Positions 24,421 to 33,979 are shown, counted from the first letter of the stretch. The stretch: DNA of 42,614 nt from Mucilaginibacter sp. (GCA_031292485.1 JARLHA010000001.1:1-42614); one strand, 5' to 3'. Numbers and translations: made by a program. Notes: generated by a model not told the origin, from the sequence alone.

Positions 24421-27271
24421 TTCCTCCTACTTTTAGCGTAAATGATTTTGAACCCGGGTTCCCATTCATATCGGTACCTTCAATTATCAGGGTGTAGTTT
24501 GAGGACTTTTTCCCTGTAAAAAACCAAACGGTTGCCTCGCCTTTTGCATTGGTGTTAACGTTGGGTTCCCAGTCAATTGTGGGGCGAATTTCTTCCGGGT
24601 GATTCGCAATATCTTTTGCGGCATGCCTGGGTTTGTAAAACGTTTTCGGCCAGCTCAGCGGCAATGGTTTATACAGGTATACGCCAGGCGTATTGCCAAA
24701 AAAAGGCCCGTTGCCGCCGCGCGTGGTAATTTCGATGTAGGCATAGTCCAGGTAAACAGGATTATATGTCCATGGGTCAGGAATAAATTCCCTGATATAA
24801 TTGGTGCTGTATTTGCCGGATTCATTTACCTCGATGCCTTTAATATCTTCGGCATTATGAAAATTGAGATACGTTGTTAGATCTACGAAAGTTGGCACCG
24901 AGATAGCCGAATCCAACTGAATACCGTCAATAATAAATACCACCTTTTTACCTTTCACAAAATAATCGTGAATAAATGTATCGATGATGACATCGCGCGT
25001 CAGGAATGACCCTCTGCCGGCGGGCACCTGTTTATGCACTTTTACCTTGAAAGACGCTTCCCTAAAACCTTTAACATTTTCATACATTAAGTCTAGCCAT
25101 GTTTTCTTTCCGGCCTTTTCCATGTCCTTTTCGTCAAATACCTGGTCGGCCTCGCCGGGGCCGTTAAGGTTTTTTGAGTCCATTATTATTTTTTTTGCGT
25201 GGATATTTACTTCTTTTAACAAGTGCCCGGAAGCCTTATAATATTCCAGCTGCTGTTTTAGTTCAGCTTGTTTGGAATACCTTACCATAGTAGAATCGCT
25301 GTTAACATACCATGGCGCAGGCGATGCGGCCTTTTTAGTTGCAAAGTCAGGTGGGGCTATTTCATCTACCTTTATGCTTACATTAAAGCTTCTACCGGCT
25401 TTATTTACTGCTTTAATAAAAAACACCGGTGTATCAACTTTCGGGAACCGGTCAAAAACAAAACTGCCTTGTTTATCTGTAATGGTATCCATCAAAATAC
25501 CCGGCGATTTTGAAAACAAAAGGACATGGGTACCTTTAATCGCACCATTAAAAACGTTGCTTACTCTGCCGGTAACCCTAAAATCCTTCTCGGGTTTATA
25601 TGCCATCACCGGCGGATCAAATACCTTACCCCAGTCATATCCGATCCATCCCTGGGTTAATAAAAGATTATCCAGTCCCTGTGCCGCCTCCGGTGCCTTT
25701 GAAAGATAATAACCCGGCTGTTCCACAAATCCTTTTAAATCCGAAGTGAGCAGCAACCGGCTGAGTATATTTTCACTGTTAGTGGTATCGGTTTTAATCA
25801 AAGCGTCATCCGTAACCGATATAGAGAAATTACCTGCAACAGGTTTCCCTGCATTATCTGTAACTTTTATTTTTAAGGCAACACTATCACTGCTTAAATA
25901 GTTAACCTTGTTGCCCTGCATTTGAATATTGATATCGCTGCGGTTTATGAATACGAGCCGTTCATTTAAGGGACGGCGTTTCGCCGTCATCAACGTAAAA
26001 TGAGTTATCCCCGAAGGGAAAAGCGCTTTTGCTATTTTCCTGTCGACGAAATGGCCATCGCGAAAGGTTACCACTGCGGCGTAGCACACTATCCCGCGGG
26101 CTTTGGCAATTAAAAAATAGCTGTCCGGCTGTTGCATTAAATCGGGTGTGGCTTTAACCGATACCTGCAACGAGTCGCTCAGGGGATCGTTTATCACCTG
26201 CAACACCGTTCCGGTAGCTTTTACAGCGGGTAGCGGGTATTGTTTAACCAATCCACCCGGCAGTATCACTTTTGCAGTGTAGCTTTCCCCGGCTTTTACA
26301 TCCAAATTAAAGCTCCCCATACCATTGTGCAATGATTTAAATGCTGCCGCCGTTTTTTGATCGCTCCCTATAATTTCGCCTGAAATGTTGGCGCCCAGAC
26401 CATCTTCGCTTATCGCCTTAAAACCTATTTGTGTCTGCAGCCCTGCCACCAGATTGCCGCCCTCCGGAAAAAATTGTACATCAATATTTTCGGCGCGATT
26501 TAACGCAACCGGGATAGTCGCTTTTTTATCGCCTCCGGCACTTTCGGCAGTTATGATTAAGCCGGCAGCATCAGGCGGGGTCTTTATATTAAAGTCAAGC
26601 AGGCCATTGGCATCCGTAGCCAGCGTTTGTTTATACAAATGCTTATTCCCGTCGAAAACATTTAAAAGCAAAGGTTTATTTCGTTCGGGCGCTCCATCCA
26701 GATCGTTGAAATACAACTTAACATTTGCCGATGGATTGTTATTTAGGTTTGAGGCGCTCACCTGTTTGTTAATCAGCCAGTTTTTTTCGGCCGCGCCGGT
26801 AACGTAAAAGGTTCTGCTAAAAAAGTAATCATCGCCAAAATTACGCATCCAGTTAGTGTAGGCCTGCAGCGTATAAGTACCGCCTTTAAATTCAGTTTCG
26901 TTCAGCGTGATATTGCCCCACCCCAAGCCATTTCCCAGCGGGATGCTATAACGCTTAATTACCTTATTGCTGTCATTCGCAATATCGATATACAGGAGTT
27001 CGCTTTTGTCGGCAGGGAATAACGAAGACGCATTAACGAGATAGGCTTTGTACCAAATGGTATCGCCCAGGGCGTAATAAGGTTTATCAAATTGCATGTA
27101 AAGTTTTTCGGAGGGGCTTGCCCGGTTAAGGCTGTTGGATAAGCGGGTGATCTTTAGTATTTCGCTCCTTAAATCAACATCCTGCGACAGGCAAACGGTA
27201 CTGCTGAATATAGGTAACACAGCGACCAACAGGAAAAAATTGAATCTTAACCGGTTTAACATTGATTTCAT
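24416..27271 (-). CDS. Large secreted MG2-like / TonB plug-like surface protein
   Basis: 951 residues with a signal peptide (ending near TVCLSQ). Residues about 55-160 (LYMQFDKPYYALGDTIWYKA and following) match the macroglobulin-type MG2 domain found in Bacteroidota surface proteins. Several beta-sandwich segments follow, one starting RVSNVFNGAIKGTHVLLFS like a carboxypeptidase-regulatory fold. After LKEVNIHAKK is a plug-like stretch with VVFIIDGIQLD and ending YAYIEITTRGG, as in TonB-dependent receptors, but no beta-barrel follows. The terminal 70 residues form another beta domain (GEATVWFFTGKKSSNYTL). Role unknown, possibly surface binding or presentation. It is 20 bp from the STN-protein gene, last of the sigma/FecR operon. 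Confidence 0.75.
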   Translation of the reverse strand: MKSMLNRLRFNFFLLVAVLPIFSSTVCLSQDVDLRSEILKITRLSNSLNRASPSEKLYMQFDKPYYALGDTIWYKAYLVNASSLFPADKSELLYIDIANDSNKVIKRYSIPLGNGLGWGNITLNETEFKGGTYTLQAYTNWMRNFGDDYFFSRTFYVTGAAEKNWLINKQVSASNLNNNPSANVKLYFNDLDGAPERNKPLLLNVFDGNKHLYKQTLATDANGLLDFNIKTPPDAAGLIITAESAGGDKKATIPVALNRAENIDVQFFPEGGNLVAGLQTQIGFKAISEDGLGANISGEIIGSDQKTAAAFKSLHNGMGSFNLDVKAGESYTAKVILPGGLVKQYPLPAVKATGTVLQVINDPLSDSLQVSVKATPDLMQQPDSYFLIAKARGIVCYAAVVTFRDGHFVDRKIAKALFPSGITHFTLMTAKRRPLNERLVFINRSDINIQMQGNKVNYLSSDSVALKIKVTDNAGKPVAGNFSISVTDDALIKTDTTNSENILSRLLLTSDLKGFVEQPGYYLSKAPEAAQGLDNLLLTQGWIGYDWGKVFDPPVMAYKPEKDFRVTGRVSNVFNGAIKGTHVLLFSKSPGILMDTITDKQGSFVFDRFPKVDTPVFFIKAVNKAGRSFNVSIKVDEIAPPDFATKKAASPAPWYVNSDSTMVRYSKQAELKQQLEYYKASGHLLKEVNIHAKKIIMDSKNLNGPGEADQVFDEKDMEKAGKKTWLDLMYENVKGFREASFKVKVHKQVPAGRGSFLTRDVIIDTFIHDYFVKGKKVVFIIDGIQLDSAISVPTFVDLTTYLNFHNAEDIKGIEVNESGKYSTNYIREFIPDPWTYNPVYLDYAYIEITTRGGNGPFFGNTPGVYLYKPLPLSWPKTFYKPRHAAKDIANHPEEIRPTIDWEPNVNTNAKGEATVWFFTGKKSSNYTLIIEGTDMNGNPGSKSFTLKVGGK

Positions 27272-27291
27272 GGTGAAGTATTTAGGTGTTA

Positions 27292-28737
27292 TTAATTATC
27301 CGGACTATAGTCTGATGGAAGCAATTCCGCAACCCTTATTTTGGCCCAATAGCCTTCGTACACCAGGCTCTCAGGATTTACAATAATGCCGTTATCATCA
27401 AAAAATGTATTGGGTGCGGTAAACGTAACAATAGTTTTTGCATAACCCGGCTGTGATGCCGCGGGAATATCCTCCAGGTTGCCGGTATAATTATGCAATT
27501 TGGTGTACATCACATAAAGGCAGTCTTTGTACGCCATGGCATAAATGCCTTTTTTATTACTAACCTCTATAAAATCATTTATCTGCAGGGGCGTTTGGGC
27601 TAATGAGTCAATATATTTAATAGGCGATTGCGTAAGTGTTTTAGTTGGTATGGGTTTTCTTTTTAACTGGTAAACAACAAACCCTTCCTCGCTCAACTGG
27701 TTATAAAGCACCGAGCGCAAAAAATGCATGATAGAGCCATTATAAGCCTTCAGCCTGTTTTTTTTCCATTTTAACTGCTGGTTTTTGTCTCCGGGAAGCT
27801 GTTCAAATAAAACCAGGCCTTTATAGGTAACTTTATTGATAATTCTATCATCCGTAAAATCACTTAAAACATATTTCAATTTATAACCCAGGGCATTATT
27901 TTCAATCTCAAGTATGTCGGTTGACGATCCTTTAAGCATTTTGGTCTTTTCATCATAACTCAGCTCAAGCACTTCCGGATTTATTATTTTGCATTTATCC
28001 GCAAAACCCGATCTGCCTAAAAATTCCTCTTTAAACCACCTGTAATTTCTATCCCAGTTTGGATCTACCTGCACCTTAACCTCCGATAGTTTGATCACCT
28101 TTGGCACCAGTTCAATATCATGTACATTGATATTCTGATTGTCCATAAACAGCATCCCCTGGTAAGTTGCGTAGCCTATCACGGTGACGATCACCTGGTA
28201 TTTACCGGACTTCGATACGTTTAATTTAAAGGTACCGTCGTCATTTGTAGTAACACCAACAGTTGAATTACTTAAAAAGATACTTGCATTGGCAATAGGT
28301 TTTTTATCAATGCTATCCACCACGCGACCGCTTATTTGGTAAAATATCTCCCTGGCGTTGCGCTGCAGCAAAATATTCTTGTCAACCTGCTTGAAATTCA
28401 GGTTGGTGTTTTGTAACAGGGCCACAAGGGTTTGTTCAATAGTGCGGGTAGCTGGTTCAAGGTTCAAATGGTCAAGCGGTTTGATGTCTTCATCGCGGTA
28501 ATAGAACCGCAAATCGGTTTGCTTCTCTATCCTTTTAATGGCAGTTTCCAAACTTTCGTCCTTCAGGCCAAGGGTTACCTTTTCTATTGCAATATTTTGC
28601 CCGTTCGCTGTTGCGGCAAAAAATAGCAGAAAGCTTACCGCAAATAAAATAGCTATAATTAACCGGGAGTGTATCAACTTAATAATTCGGGTTTTGATAA
28701 TGACTTTAATGTTGCTGCTAATTGCATCCCGGGCCAT
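27292..28737 (-). CDS. STN plus carboxypeptidase-regulatory-like domain protein lacking a TonB barrel
   Basis: About 481 residues from the ATG at 28735-28737; an alternative ATG 42 bases upstream (at 28779) would overlap FecR further. After a membrane/signal segment (IIAILFAVSFLLFFAAT) comes an STN (secretin/TonB short N-terminal) domain, with DESLETAIKRIEKQTDLRFYY as its core. Then comes a carboxypeptidase-regulatory-like fold, ISGRVVDSIDKKPIANASIF and GTFKLNVSKSG. The remaining 270 residues are unrecognised, and no 22-strand barrel is present. In canonical signalling the STN domain sits on a TonB receptor and contacts FecR; here it is a separate envelope protein. It overlaps fecR by 20 bp. 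Confidence 0.8.
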   Translation of the reverse strand: MARDAISSNIKVIIKTRIIKLIHSRLIIAILFAVSFLLFFAATANGQNIAIEKVTLGLKDESLETAIKRIEKQTDLRFYYRDEDIKPLDHLNLEPATRTIEQTLVALLQNTNLNFKQVDKNILLQRNAREIFYQISGRVVDSIDKKPIANASIFLSNSTVGVTTNDDGTFKLNVSKSGKYQVIVTVIGYATYQGMLFMDNQNINVHDIELVPKVIKLSEVKVQVDPNWDRNYRWFKEEFLGRSGFADKCKIINPEVLELSYDEKTKMLKGSSTDILEIENNALGYKLKYVLSDFTDDRIINKVTYKGLVLFEQLPGDKNQQLKWKKNRLKAYNGSIMHFLRSVLYNQLSEEGFVVYQLKRKPIPTKTLTQSPIKYIDSLAQTPLQINDFIEVSNKKGIYAMAYKDCLYVMYTKLHNYTGNLEDIPAASQPGYAKTIVTFTAPNTFFDDNGIIVNPESLVYEGYWAKIRVAELLPSDYSPDN

Positions 28738-29704
28738 CAATAACGATACTTCCGTCGGGCCTGGTTTTATAGGTAGCATTGTTAAACATGCATATGATGT
28801 TTAAAATTTCATCCAGCTTTTCAGCCTTTATAGCCGTCCCTGTAAAACGGCAGTTTTTAACCTTTTCATTGGCAAAGCTAATCTTCACCTTAAAATGCTG
28901 CTGCAGCTGGTTGGCAGCGTCGGCAAAGGTTACGTTATTAAAATGCAGGTTACTCTCAAGCCAGGCAATGACCTTTTCGGCGTCAACATTTTTTTGTGTG
29001 TGCTTTAGGTTGACCTCGTTAAAACTGATCTGCTGGTTAGGGGTAATTACCCCCAGTGGCTGACTGCCATTGGCCACGCTCACCTTTCCGCGGGTTACGG
29101 TAACTACTATTGTATGCTCCTTTTTATCTTCCCTGATATTAAAAGCCGTGCCCAGCACGGTAGTCACCACTTTGCCGGTGTGTATAATAAATGGTTTGGA
29201 AGCATCATGCTGAATATCAAAATAGGCTTCGCCCGATAAATATACCTCGCGGGTTTTACCGTCAAATTTTACGGGGTATTTTAATACTGATAATGAGTTC
29301 ACCTCTATCCTGCTTCCATCAGCCAAAACCACCTGTTTCTGTTGGTTAGCAGGCACATTCATTACAGTTAAATTATCCGCGGCAGAAACGGTGTGCACTG
29401 CGGTATTTTGCAGGAAAATGGTAAAAATGATAACAATAGCCGCCGCAACTGAACCTAAAGCGAGCAGCCAGATCCGGCCAGGGTGCATTTTTACAACTTT
29501 GGCATTGTCCATACCGGTTTCCGCCTCAATTTCTTTAAACAAACCGGCAAGCCATTGGTCCCTGCTTTTTTTATCCATTCGCTGCCATGAAGAACCGGCT
29601 GCATGGTGCTCATCCAGCCAGGCCTTCACCTGTTCCATTTCCTCAGGGGAAGCTTCTCCTTTTAAGTAGCGATCTAAAATATCTTCCATATCAATCCGGC
29701 TCAT
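28718..29704 (-). CDS. FecR family anti-sigma factor
   Basis: 328 residues: cytoplasmic N-terminal region (DILDRYLKGEASPEEMEQVKAW, the typical sigma-binding helix bundle), one membrane helix (IWLLALGSVAAAIVIIFTIF), FecR domain (KQVVLADGSRIEVNSLSVLKYP; YLSGEAYFDIQHD) and a C-terminal DUF4974-type tail (NVTFADAANQLQQHFKVKISF). It sequesters or activates the co-encoded sigma factor on an envelope signal. It lies 77 bp after the sigma gene and overlaps the STN gene. Confidence 0.95.
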   Translation of the reverse strand: MSRIDMEDILDRYLKGEASPEEMEQVKAWLDEHHAAGSSWQRMDKKSRDQWLAGLFKEIEAETGMDNAKVVKMHPGRIWLLALGSVAAAIVIIFTIFLQNTAVHTVSAADNLTVMNVPANQQKQVVLADGSRIEVNSLSVLKYPVKFDGKTREVYLSGEAYFDIQHDASKPFIIHTGKVVTTVLGTAFNIREDKKEHTIVVTVTRGKVSVANGSQPLGVITPNQQISFNEVNLKHTQKNVDAEKVIAWLESNLHFNNVTFADAANQLQQHFKVKISFANEKVKNCRFTGTAIKAEKLDEILNIICMFNNATYKTRPDGSIVIDGPGCN

Positions 29705-29781
29705 GGCTATTTAAATTTGATAATTGTCGGATGAAAGGGTAAAACGTACCATATTCAATGTCATTATTTATTTGATTTTTT

Positions 29782-30366
29782 TTAATGCAGCCACCACAAA
29801 ATAAAAATCACCGGGCTGATCCTCATTAACGATTTTCGCAAATGCCTTAATGCGGTGGATAACTGATTTTTTACAGTTTGCTCAGAAAGGTTAAGTTTTT
29901 GGGCGATCTCGGGGTTACTCAAGCCCTCTTCGCGGCTTAATTTATAAATTTCTTTTACCCTGGCCGGTAACTGATTGAGCGAATGCTGGATGGCTTGCTG
30001 CATTTCTTTCGCTTCCAGCTGTTTATCGCTCCCGGGCTGAAAAAACGCAGCTAAGGATTGCAGTGCCGATGCATATTCCTCGCGGGTTATATTTTTCCTG
30101 ATCTTATCGATGATCCTGTGACGGATAATTGCATACAGGTACGATTGTAAGTTTGAAGTGATGTGTAGCTGCTCCCGGCTTTCCCAAAGCTTAACAAACA
30201 TATCCTGCAAAATATCGCGGGCATCATCCAGGTTAAATAACTTAGAAGCGGCAAAACCAGCAAGGCTTTCCGCATACCGCCTGTAAATTTCGGCAAAAGC
30301 CTGCTGATCACCTTTTTTTAATAAGGCAACCAGCTGGTCGTCTGAAAATTTGGTATAGGCGGTCAT
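29782..30366 (-). CDS. ECF-type RNA polymerase sigma-70 factor
   Basis: 194 residues with sigma2 (FAEIYRRYAESLAGFA, then DDARDILQDMFVKLWE and the SYLYAIIRHRIIDKIR segment) and sigma4 (LPARVKEIYKLSREEGLSNPEIAQKLNLSEQTVKNQL as a helix-turn-helix). Length and layout fit the Bacteroidota FecI-like group. It is probably cytoplasmic and held by the FecR protein that follows. Target promoters are unknown; the downstream STN and MG2-like genes are the obvious candidates. Confidence 0.95.
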   Translation of the reverse strand: MTAYTKFSDDQLVALLKKGDQQAFAEIYRRYAESLAGFAASKLFNLDDARDILQDMFVKLWESREQLHITSNLQSYLYAIIRHRIIDKIRKNITREEYASALQSLAAFFQPGSDKQLEAKEMQQAIQHSLNQLPARVKEIYKLSREEGLSNPEIAQKLNLSEQTVKNQLSTALRHLRKSLMRISPVIFILWWLH

Positions 30367-30490
30367 ATTGGTTTATACCGCCTAAAATAGGATTAAATAA
30401 ACAGAAGAACAACAGGGCACCGAATCAGGATTGATATTAATCTTCAGATTTATCAACTTTTAAAAAGTTGCCAATCCCTTTTTCAACACC

Positions 30491-30522
30491 TTCAAATTTT
30501 CAAATCAACACATTTTCAAATT
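30491..30522 (-). repeat. Dispersed TTTGAAAA-type repeat, copy D
   Basis: Minus-strand reading AATTTGAAAATGTG then TTGATTTGAAAATTTGAA. It lies 7 bp past the stop of the aldo/keto reductase gene, in gene sense, closely matching copy C. Confidence 0.6.
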
Positions 30523-30528
30523 AGCTCA

Positions 30529-31548
30529 CTATCTTTTCTCAACCTGATCATAAAACCCGCCAAACGTATTGGTTTTCACCGCATCTTCTTTAAAAAAATC
30601 GCCGGGAAAACCGAGTTCGATGGCACTGGCATCGTTGAGTTTTTGCATGTGTTCATCGCACAGCATTACCTCTATCGTTTTAAGATTATCCTGCAGCTGG
30701 CTTAATTTTGTGGCGCCTACAATCGGGATGGATGAGAAGCCCTGCTGCATGGTCCACTTCAGCGCTACGTTTCCGGGCGATACGCCCAATTCATCAGCAA
30801 TTGCCACCACCACTTTGGTGATGCGTTCGGCGCGTTCGCTGCGGCGGTTGCTTTCTGGCTTAATGCGCCCCTGTTCGCCGCGCAGGTATTTGCCGGTTAG
30901 CGCGCCGCCGCCAAGCGGTGCCCAGGGGGTAACCGTCATGCCGAAATGTTTGGCCATCGGTATCAGTTCGCGCTCCGGGGTTCGCGCCAGCAAACTGTAT
31001 TCCACCTGCAGCGCTACAAACCGGCTCCAACCCATCAGTTCGGCCAGGGTGTTTCCTTTGGCAACTACCCAGGCGGGTGTATCACTGATAGCTGCGTAGT
31101 TGATCTTACCCTGTTTGATGAGGTCGTCCATTCCCCGCAAAACTTCATCTATCGGCGTAAGGTCGTCCCATATATGCAGGTAAAACAGGTCGATAAAATC
31201 AGTTTTCAGGCGTTTAAGGCTATCCTCCACGCTGCGCATCATATTTTTACGGTTATTGCCGGACGCGTTAGGGTTGGTAATATTATCTTTTAATGAATAT
31301 TTGGTTGCCACTACAAAATAATCACGGTCATGGTTATGCAAGTATTCGCCAATGATCTTTTCACTTGTACCCAGCTTGTAGATATTGGCGGTATCGATAA
31401 AATTGCCGCCAGCTTCGGCGAAGGCGTCCATGATGGCAAAACTGGCTTTCCTATCCGCGCCCCAGCCGGCCTCGGTACCAAAGCCCATGGTGCCCAGGCA
31501 TAATTCAGAAACTTTAAGGCCTGACCGGCCCAATAATTTATATTTCAT
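30529..31548 (-). CDS. Aldo/keto reductase
   Basis: 339 residues of the aldo/keto reductase fold. The catalytic tetrad is visible: D in FIDTANIY, Y in the same segment, K in VVATKYSL and H in DLFYLHIWDD. GMDDLIKQGKINYAAISD and the C-terminal FSSIPIVGATKLSQLQDNL, which contacts NADPH, are standard. It reduces aldehydes or ketones using NADPH; substrate unknown. It is soluble and probably transcribed alone, though the sigma gene follows 160 bp downstream on the same strand. Confidence 0.93.
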   Translation of the reverse strand: MKYKLLGRSGLKVSELCLGTMGFGTEAGWGADRKASFAIMDAFAEAGGNFIDTANIYKLGTSEKIIGEYLHNHDRDYFVVATKYSLKDNITNPNASGNNRKNMMRSVEDSLKRLKTDFIDLFYLHIWDDLTPIDEVLRGMDDLIKQGKINYAAISDTPAWVVAKGNTLAELMGWSRFVALQVEYSLLARTPERELIPMAKHFGMTVTPWAPLGGGALTGKYLRGEQGRIKPESNRRSERAERITKVVVAIADELGVSPGNVALKWTMQQGFSSIPIVGATKLSQLQDNLKTIEVMLCDEHMQKLNDASAIELGFPGDFFKEDAVKTNTFGGFYDQVEKR

Positions 31549-31596
31549 CGTTAAAATATGTTAAGATCTTATATACACAATAAACAACTGCCGCTG

Positions 31597-32454
31597 CTAA
31601 TGCATCCCTGTTCGTTTAACCAGCCCGCCGCTTGTATCTTCAATACTGTGCTGTACGATGAAAGCAGCCGGGTCAATCTCCAGGATCTCCCGTTTTATGG
31701 ATGGGATCTCCAGCCGGGTTGCCACGGTAAAAACAATATCGCGCGGCGCATTGATATGGCCGTCTTTACCATAGCCGCTTTTGCCTTCGTACACGGTAAC
31801 CCCCCGTCCCCGTTTTGAGATTGCCTTGCGGATCTCATCGCCTTTTGAAGAAACAACCGTGATGCCGGTATATTGTTCAATGCCGTTTAAAACAAAATCA
31901 ATCATTTTAGAAGCGCCCAGGTAGGTAATGATAGAATACAACGCCGGTTCGATCCCTAAAAAAAACACCGCGGCAGTAAATATCACAAGATTGAAAACCA
32001 ATATCACGTCACGTGCTTTAAAAAGCTGCATTTTTTTGCTTACCAGCATGCCTGCTATTTCGGTTCCATCAAGCACAGCACCGCCGCGGATAGCCAGCCC
32101 CGCGCCAATACCTATAAATATACCACCAAATACCGAAGTAAGCCCTTTATCATGGGTAACGTCAGGGAAATAAATAAAAGCCAGACAAAATGAGAGTCCG
32201 GCAATGGCCAGCGCGCTCTTTACTGCAAAAATTACCCCCAGCTGCCGGTAGCCTAAGATCAAAAAAGGCAAATTGATCAAAAAGATCAGGATGGATAAAG
32301 GAATGCCTGTAGTTTTGGCGATGAGCATCGACATCCCGGTTACACCGCCGTCAATAAATTTGGTAGATAGCAGGAAACCTTTTATGCCCATTGCGGCAGA
32401 CAGGATCCCTAAACTAACCAATACAAAACTTTCAATGTGCCCCTTTAATTTCAC
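31597..32454 (-). CDS. YitT family membrane protein (DUF161/DUF2179)
   Basis: 285 residues: about five membrane helices (FVLVSLGILSAAMGIKGFLL; IPLSILIFLINLPFLILG; and on), including FIDGGVTGMSMLIA and GGAVLDGTEIAGML, characteristic of the YitT/DUF161 family, then a soluble C-terminal DUF2179 domain (VTVYEGKSGYGKDG). The function of the family is unknown. It lies 48 bp upstream of the aldo/keto reductase on the same strand, so co-transcription is possible. Confidence 0.93.
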   Translation of the reverse strand: MKLKGHIESFVLVSLGILSAAMGIKGFLLSTKFIDGGVTGMSMLIAKTTGIPLSILIFLINLPFLILGYRQLGVIFAVKSALAIAGLSFCLAFIYFPDVTHDKGLTSVFGGIFIGIGAGLAIRGGAVLDGTEIAGMLVSKKMQLFKARDVILVFNLVIFTAAVFFLGIEPALYSIITYLGASKMIDFVLNGIEQYTGITVVSSKGDEIRKAISKRGRGVTVYEGKSGYGKDGHINAPRDIVFTVATRLEIPSIKREILEIDPAAFIVQHSIEDTSGGLVKRTGMH

Positions 32455-32603
32455 GGTTAAATATACAATACTAAGCCTATGGCTGGTTACAATTTATTTG
32501 ATGATGCGGTATGGCAAATGTTTACGGTTAAACCATGGAAATTTAATTAATCCAAAACAATATAAAATGCGCATTGTCATTTATTTAAGAAAATAACATC
32601 GTC

Positions 32604-32930
32604 ATGAAAATTTTAAATATCCATAAAACAATTACCCCTGACGCGTTGCATCAATTGCTCGGGCAAAAGCTTAACCCTTTATTCAGGGAGCAAAGGCAAA
32701 CGGAAATCTGTTTTGTAAGCGACAATAAAGATGGGGTGATTGAAATTTCGGCACCAGGGTTTTACGACGGCTTTTTATTCAGGGTCGAAATTAAGGGGAA
32801 TGAGCTGCACATTACGCGCTCGGAACATTACGTGGATGATGTAAATTCACTTACCGTAGAATCGATCCTCAATGAATTTTTTGCAGATCTGGCTGAAGAC
32901 CGGAAGGTGACGCTAGTGTTGGAAGGATAA
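32604..32930 (+). CDS. Small conserved-looking protein, function unknown
   Basis: 108 residues, no signal peptide or membrane helix. Predicted alpha/beta: a start segment KILNIHKTITPDALHQLL, strands such as TEICFVSDNKDG and FLFRVEIKGNELHITR, and a final helix-strand. Coding-like composition and a clean ATG support it as a gene. Not recognised as any family. Its only close neighbour is the convergent desaturase gene, across a palindromic repeat. Confidence 0.65.
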   Translation: MKILNIHKTITPDALHQLLGQKLNPLFREQRQTEICFVSDNKDGVIEISAPGFYDGFLFRVEIKGNELHITRSEHYVDDVNSLTVESILNEFFADLAEDRKVTLVLEG

Positions 32931-32998
32931 AGAGCTGAAAGCTTAAAGGCCAAAGCTAAAAGCTTGCTGCTTTACGCTTTGTGCTTTCGGCTTAAAAA
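32931..32998. repeat. AAAGC/GCTTT palindromic repeat between convergent genes (copy 2)
   Basis: GAAAGC, AAAGG, CAAAGC and AAAAGC units are followed by GCTTT, CGCTTT and GTGCTTTCGG. The mirrored halves can fold into a hairpin. Copy 1 is at 7221-7285, also filling a 70-bp gap between convergent genes, so it probably terminates both. Confidence 0.6.
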
Positions 32999-33979
32999 CT
33001 AACCGTTTATCCAGCTGAATTTGTACTCCAGCATAGGGTTTTTCATCCTGTCAGCAACGCGCAATAAGCGGGCTGGCAGGTTGAGTACATAATCGCGGGC
33101 CTTTTCACCAGATTCATTTAACTCCGTCATACTTTCGATATGCCAGTCGGCGATCAGTTCTTTCAATATATCAACATAATCAATAGCGGTATAAATGCCC
33201 AGGCGTTGTGCCGCATCGGTAAAATGCCCGAATGTTTGGCCAACTTTTAAGCCTACTTCGCGAAGGAAATGTGCCGGCATTACAATTTTTTTTCGCATCA
33301 TATCCTCAAAAGCCAGCATAGCTTCGTTGGGGTCAACTTCAAAAATCTTTTCAATAAAATATTTATAGGCTTTAGCATGACGGGCCTCGTCGCCAGCAAT
33401 TACACCGCACATTTTTGACAGCAAGGTATCGCCATCTTTCTTTGCCTGCGAAGCAACCCGGCGGTGTGAAACATTGGTAGCCAACTCCTGGAAAGAGGTG
33501 TATATAAAGTTACGGTAAGGATCATGACCTGTGCCGATATCAAAACCATCGGCAATTAAATACTGGGTTGATATTTCCATCTTGCGCATGTTAACACGGC
33601 CAGACAGGTATAAGTATTTGTTCAGCAGGTCGCCGTGGCGGTTTTCTTCGCCGGTCCAGTGACGGGTCCATTGCATCCAGCCACCTGCTTCATCGCGGGA
33701 TACGCCCTGAACCATAGTTAACCACGATTCATAAGTTGGCAATGCTTCTTCTGTAATGGTGTCGCCTATTAAAACGGCTATCAGGTCGTACGACAGGCCC
33801 TGGGCACTTTCCTGCAGTTCCTTAATTTCACTGAAAAACGTATCGCGGGATGAATCAGGCAAAAAATCTGACGGCTGCCAAATGGTATCGATGGGTTTCA
33901 AATATTCATCCTTTTTTTCAAGCATGAATTTTTCGATATGCATCATCACTTCCCTTCGTTTTTCTTCAAAAAATTTCAT
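32999..33979 (-). CDS. Acyl-ACP desaturase (stearoyl-ACP 9-desaturase family)
   Basis: 326 residues of the FA_desaturase_2 family. The di-iron ligands are visible in EENRHGD and DEARHAKAY, the two ExxH motifs, with a further acidic ligand in QELATNVSHR. DFLPDSSRDTFF and WMQWTRHWTGEENR are also typical. It introduces a double bond into acyl-ACP in the cytoplasm, helping keep membranes fluid; the position of the bond is not shown. A TACCTTTG promoter element lies just upstream. It converges on the small 32604 gene. Confidence 0.95.
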   Translation of the reverse strand: MKFFEEKRREVMMHIEKFMLEKKDEYLKPIDTIWQPSDFLPDSSRDTFFSEIKELQESAQGLSYDLIAVLIGDTITEEALPTYESWLTMVQGVSRDEAGGWMQWTRHWTGEENRHGDLLNKYLYLSGRVNMRKMEISTQYLIADGFDIGTGHDPYRNFIYTSFQELATNVSHRRVASQAKKDGDTLLSKMCGVIAGDEARHAKAYKYFIEKIFEVDPNEAMLAFEDMMRKKIVMPAHFLREVGLKVGQTFGHFTDAAQRLGIYTAIDYVDILKELIADWHIESMTELNESGEKARDYVLNLPARLLRVADRMKNPMLEYKFSWING

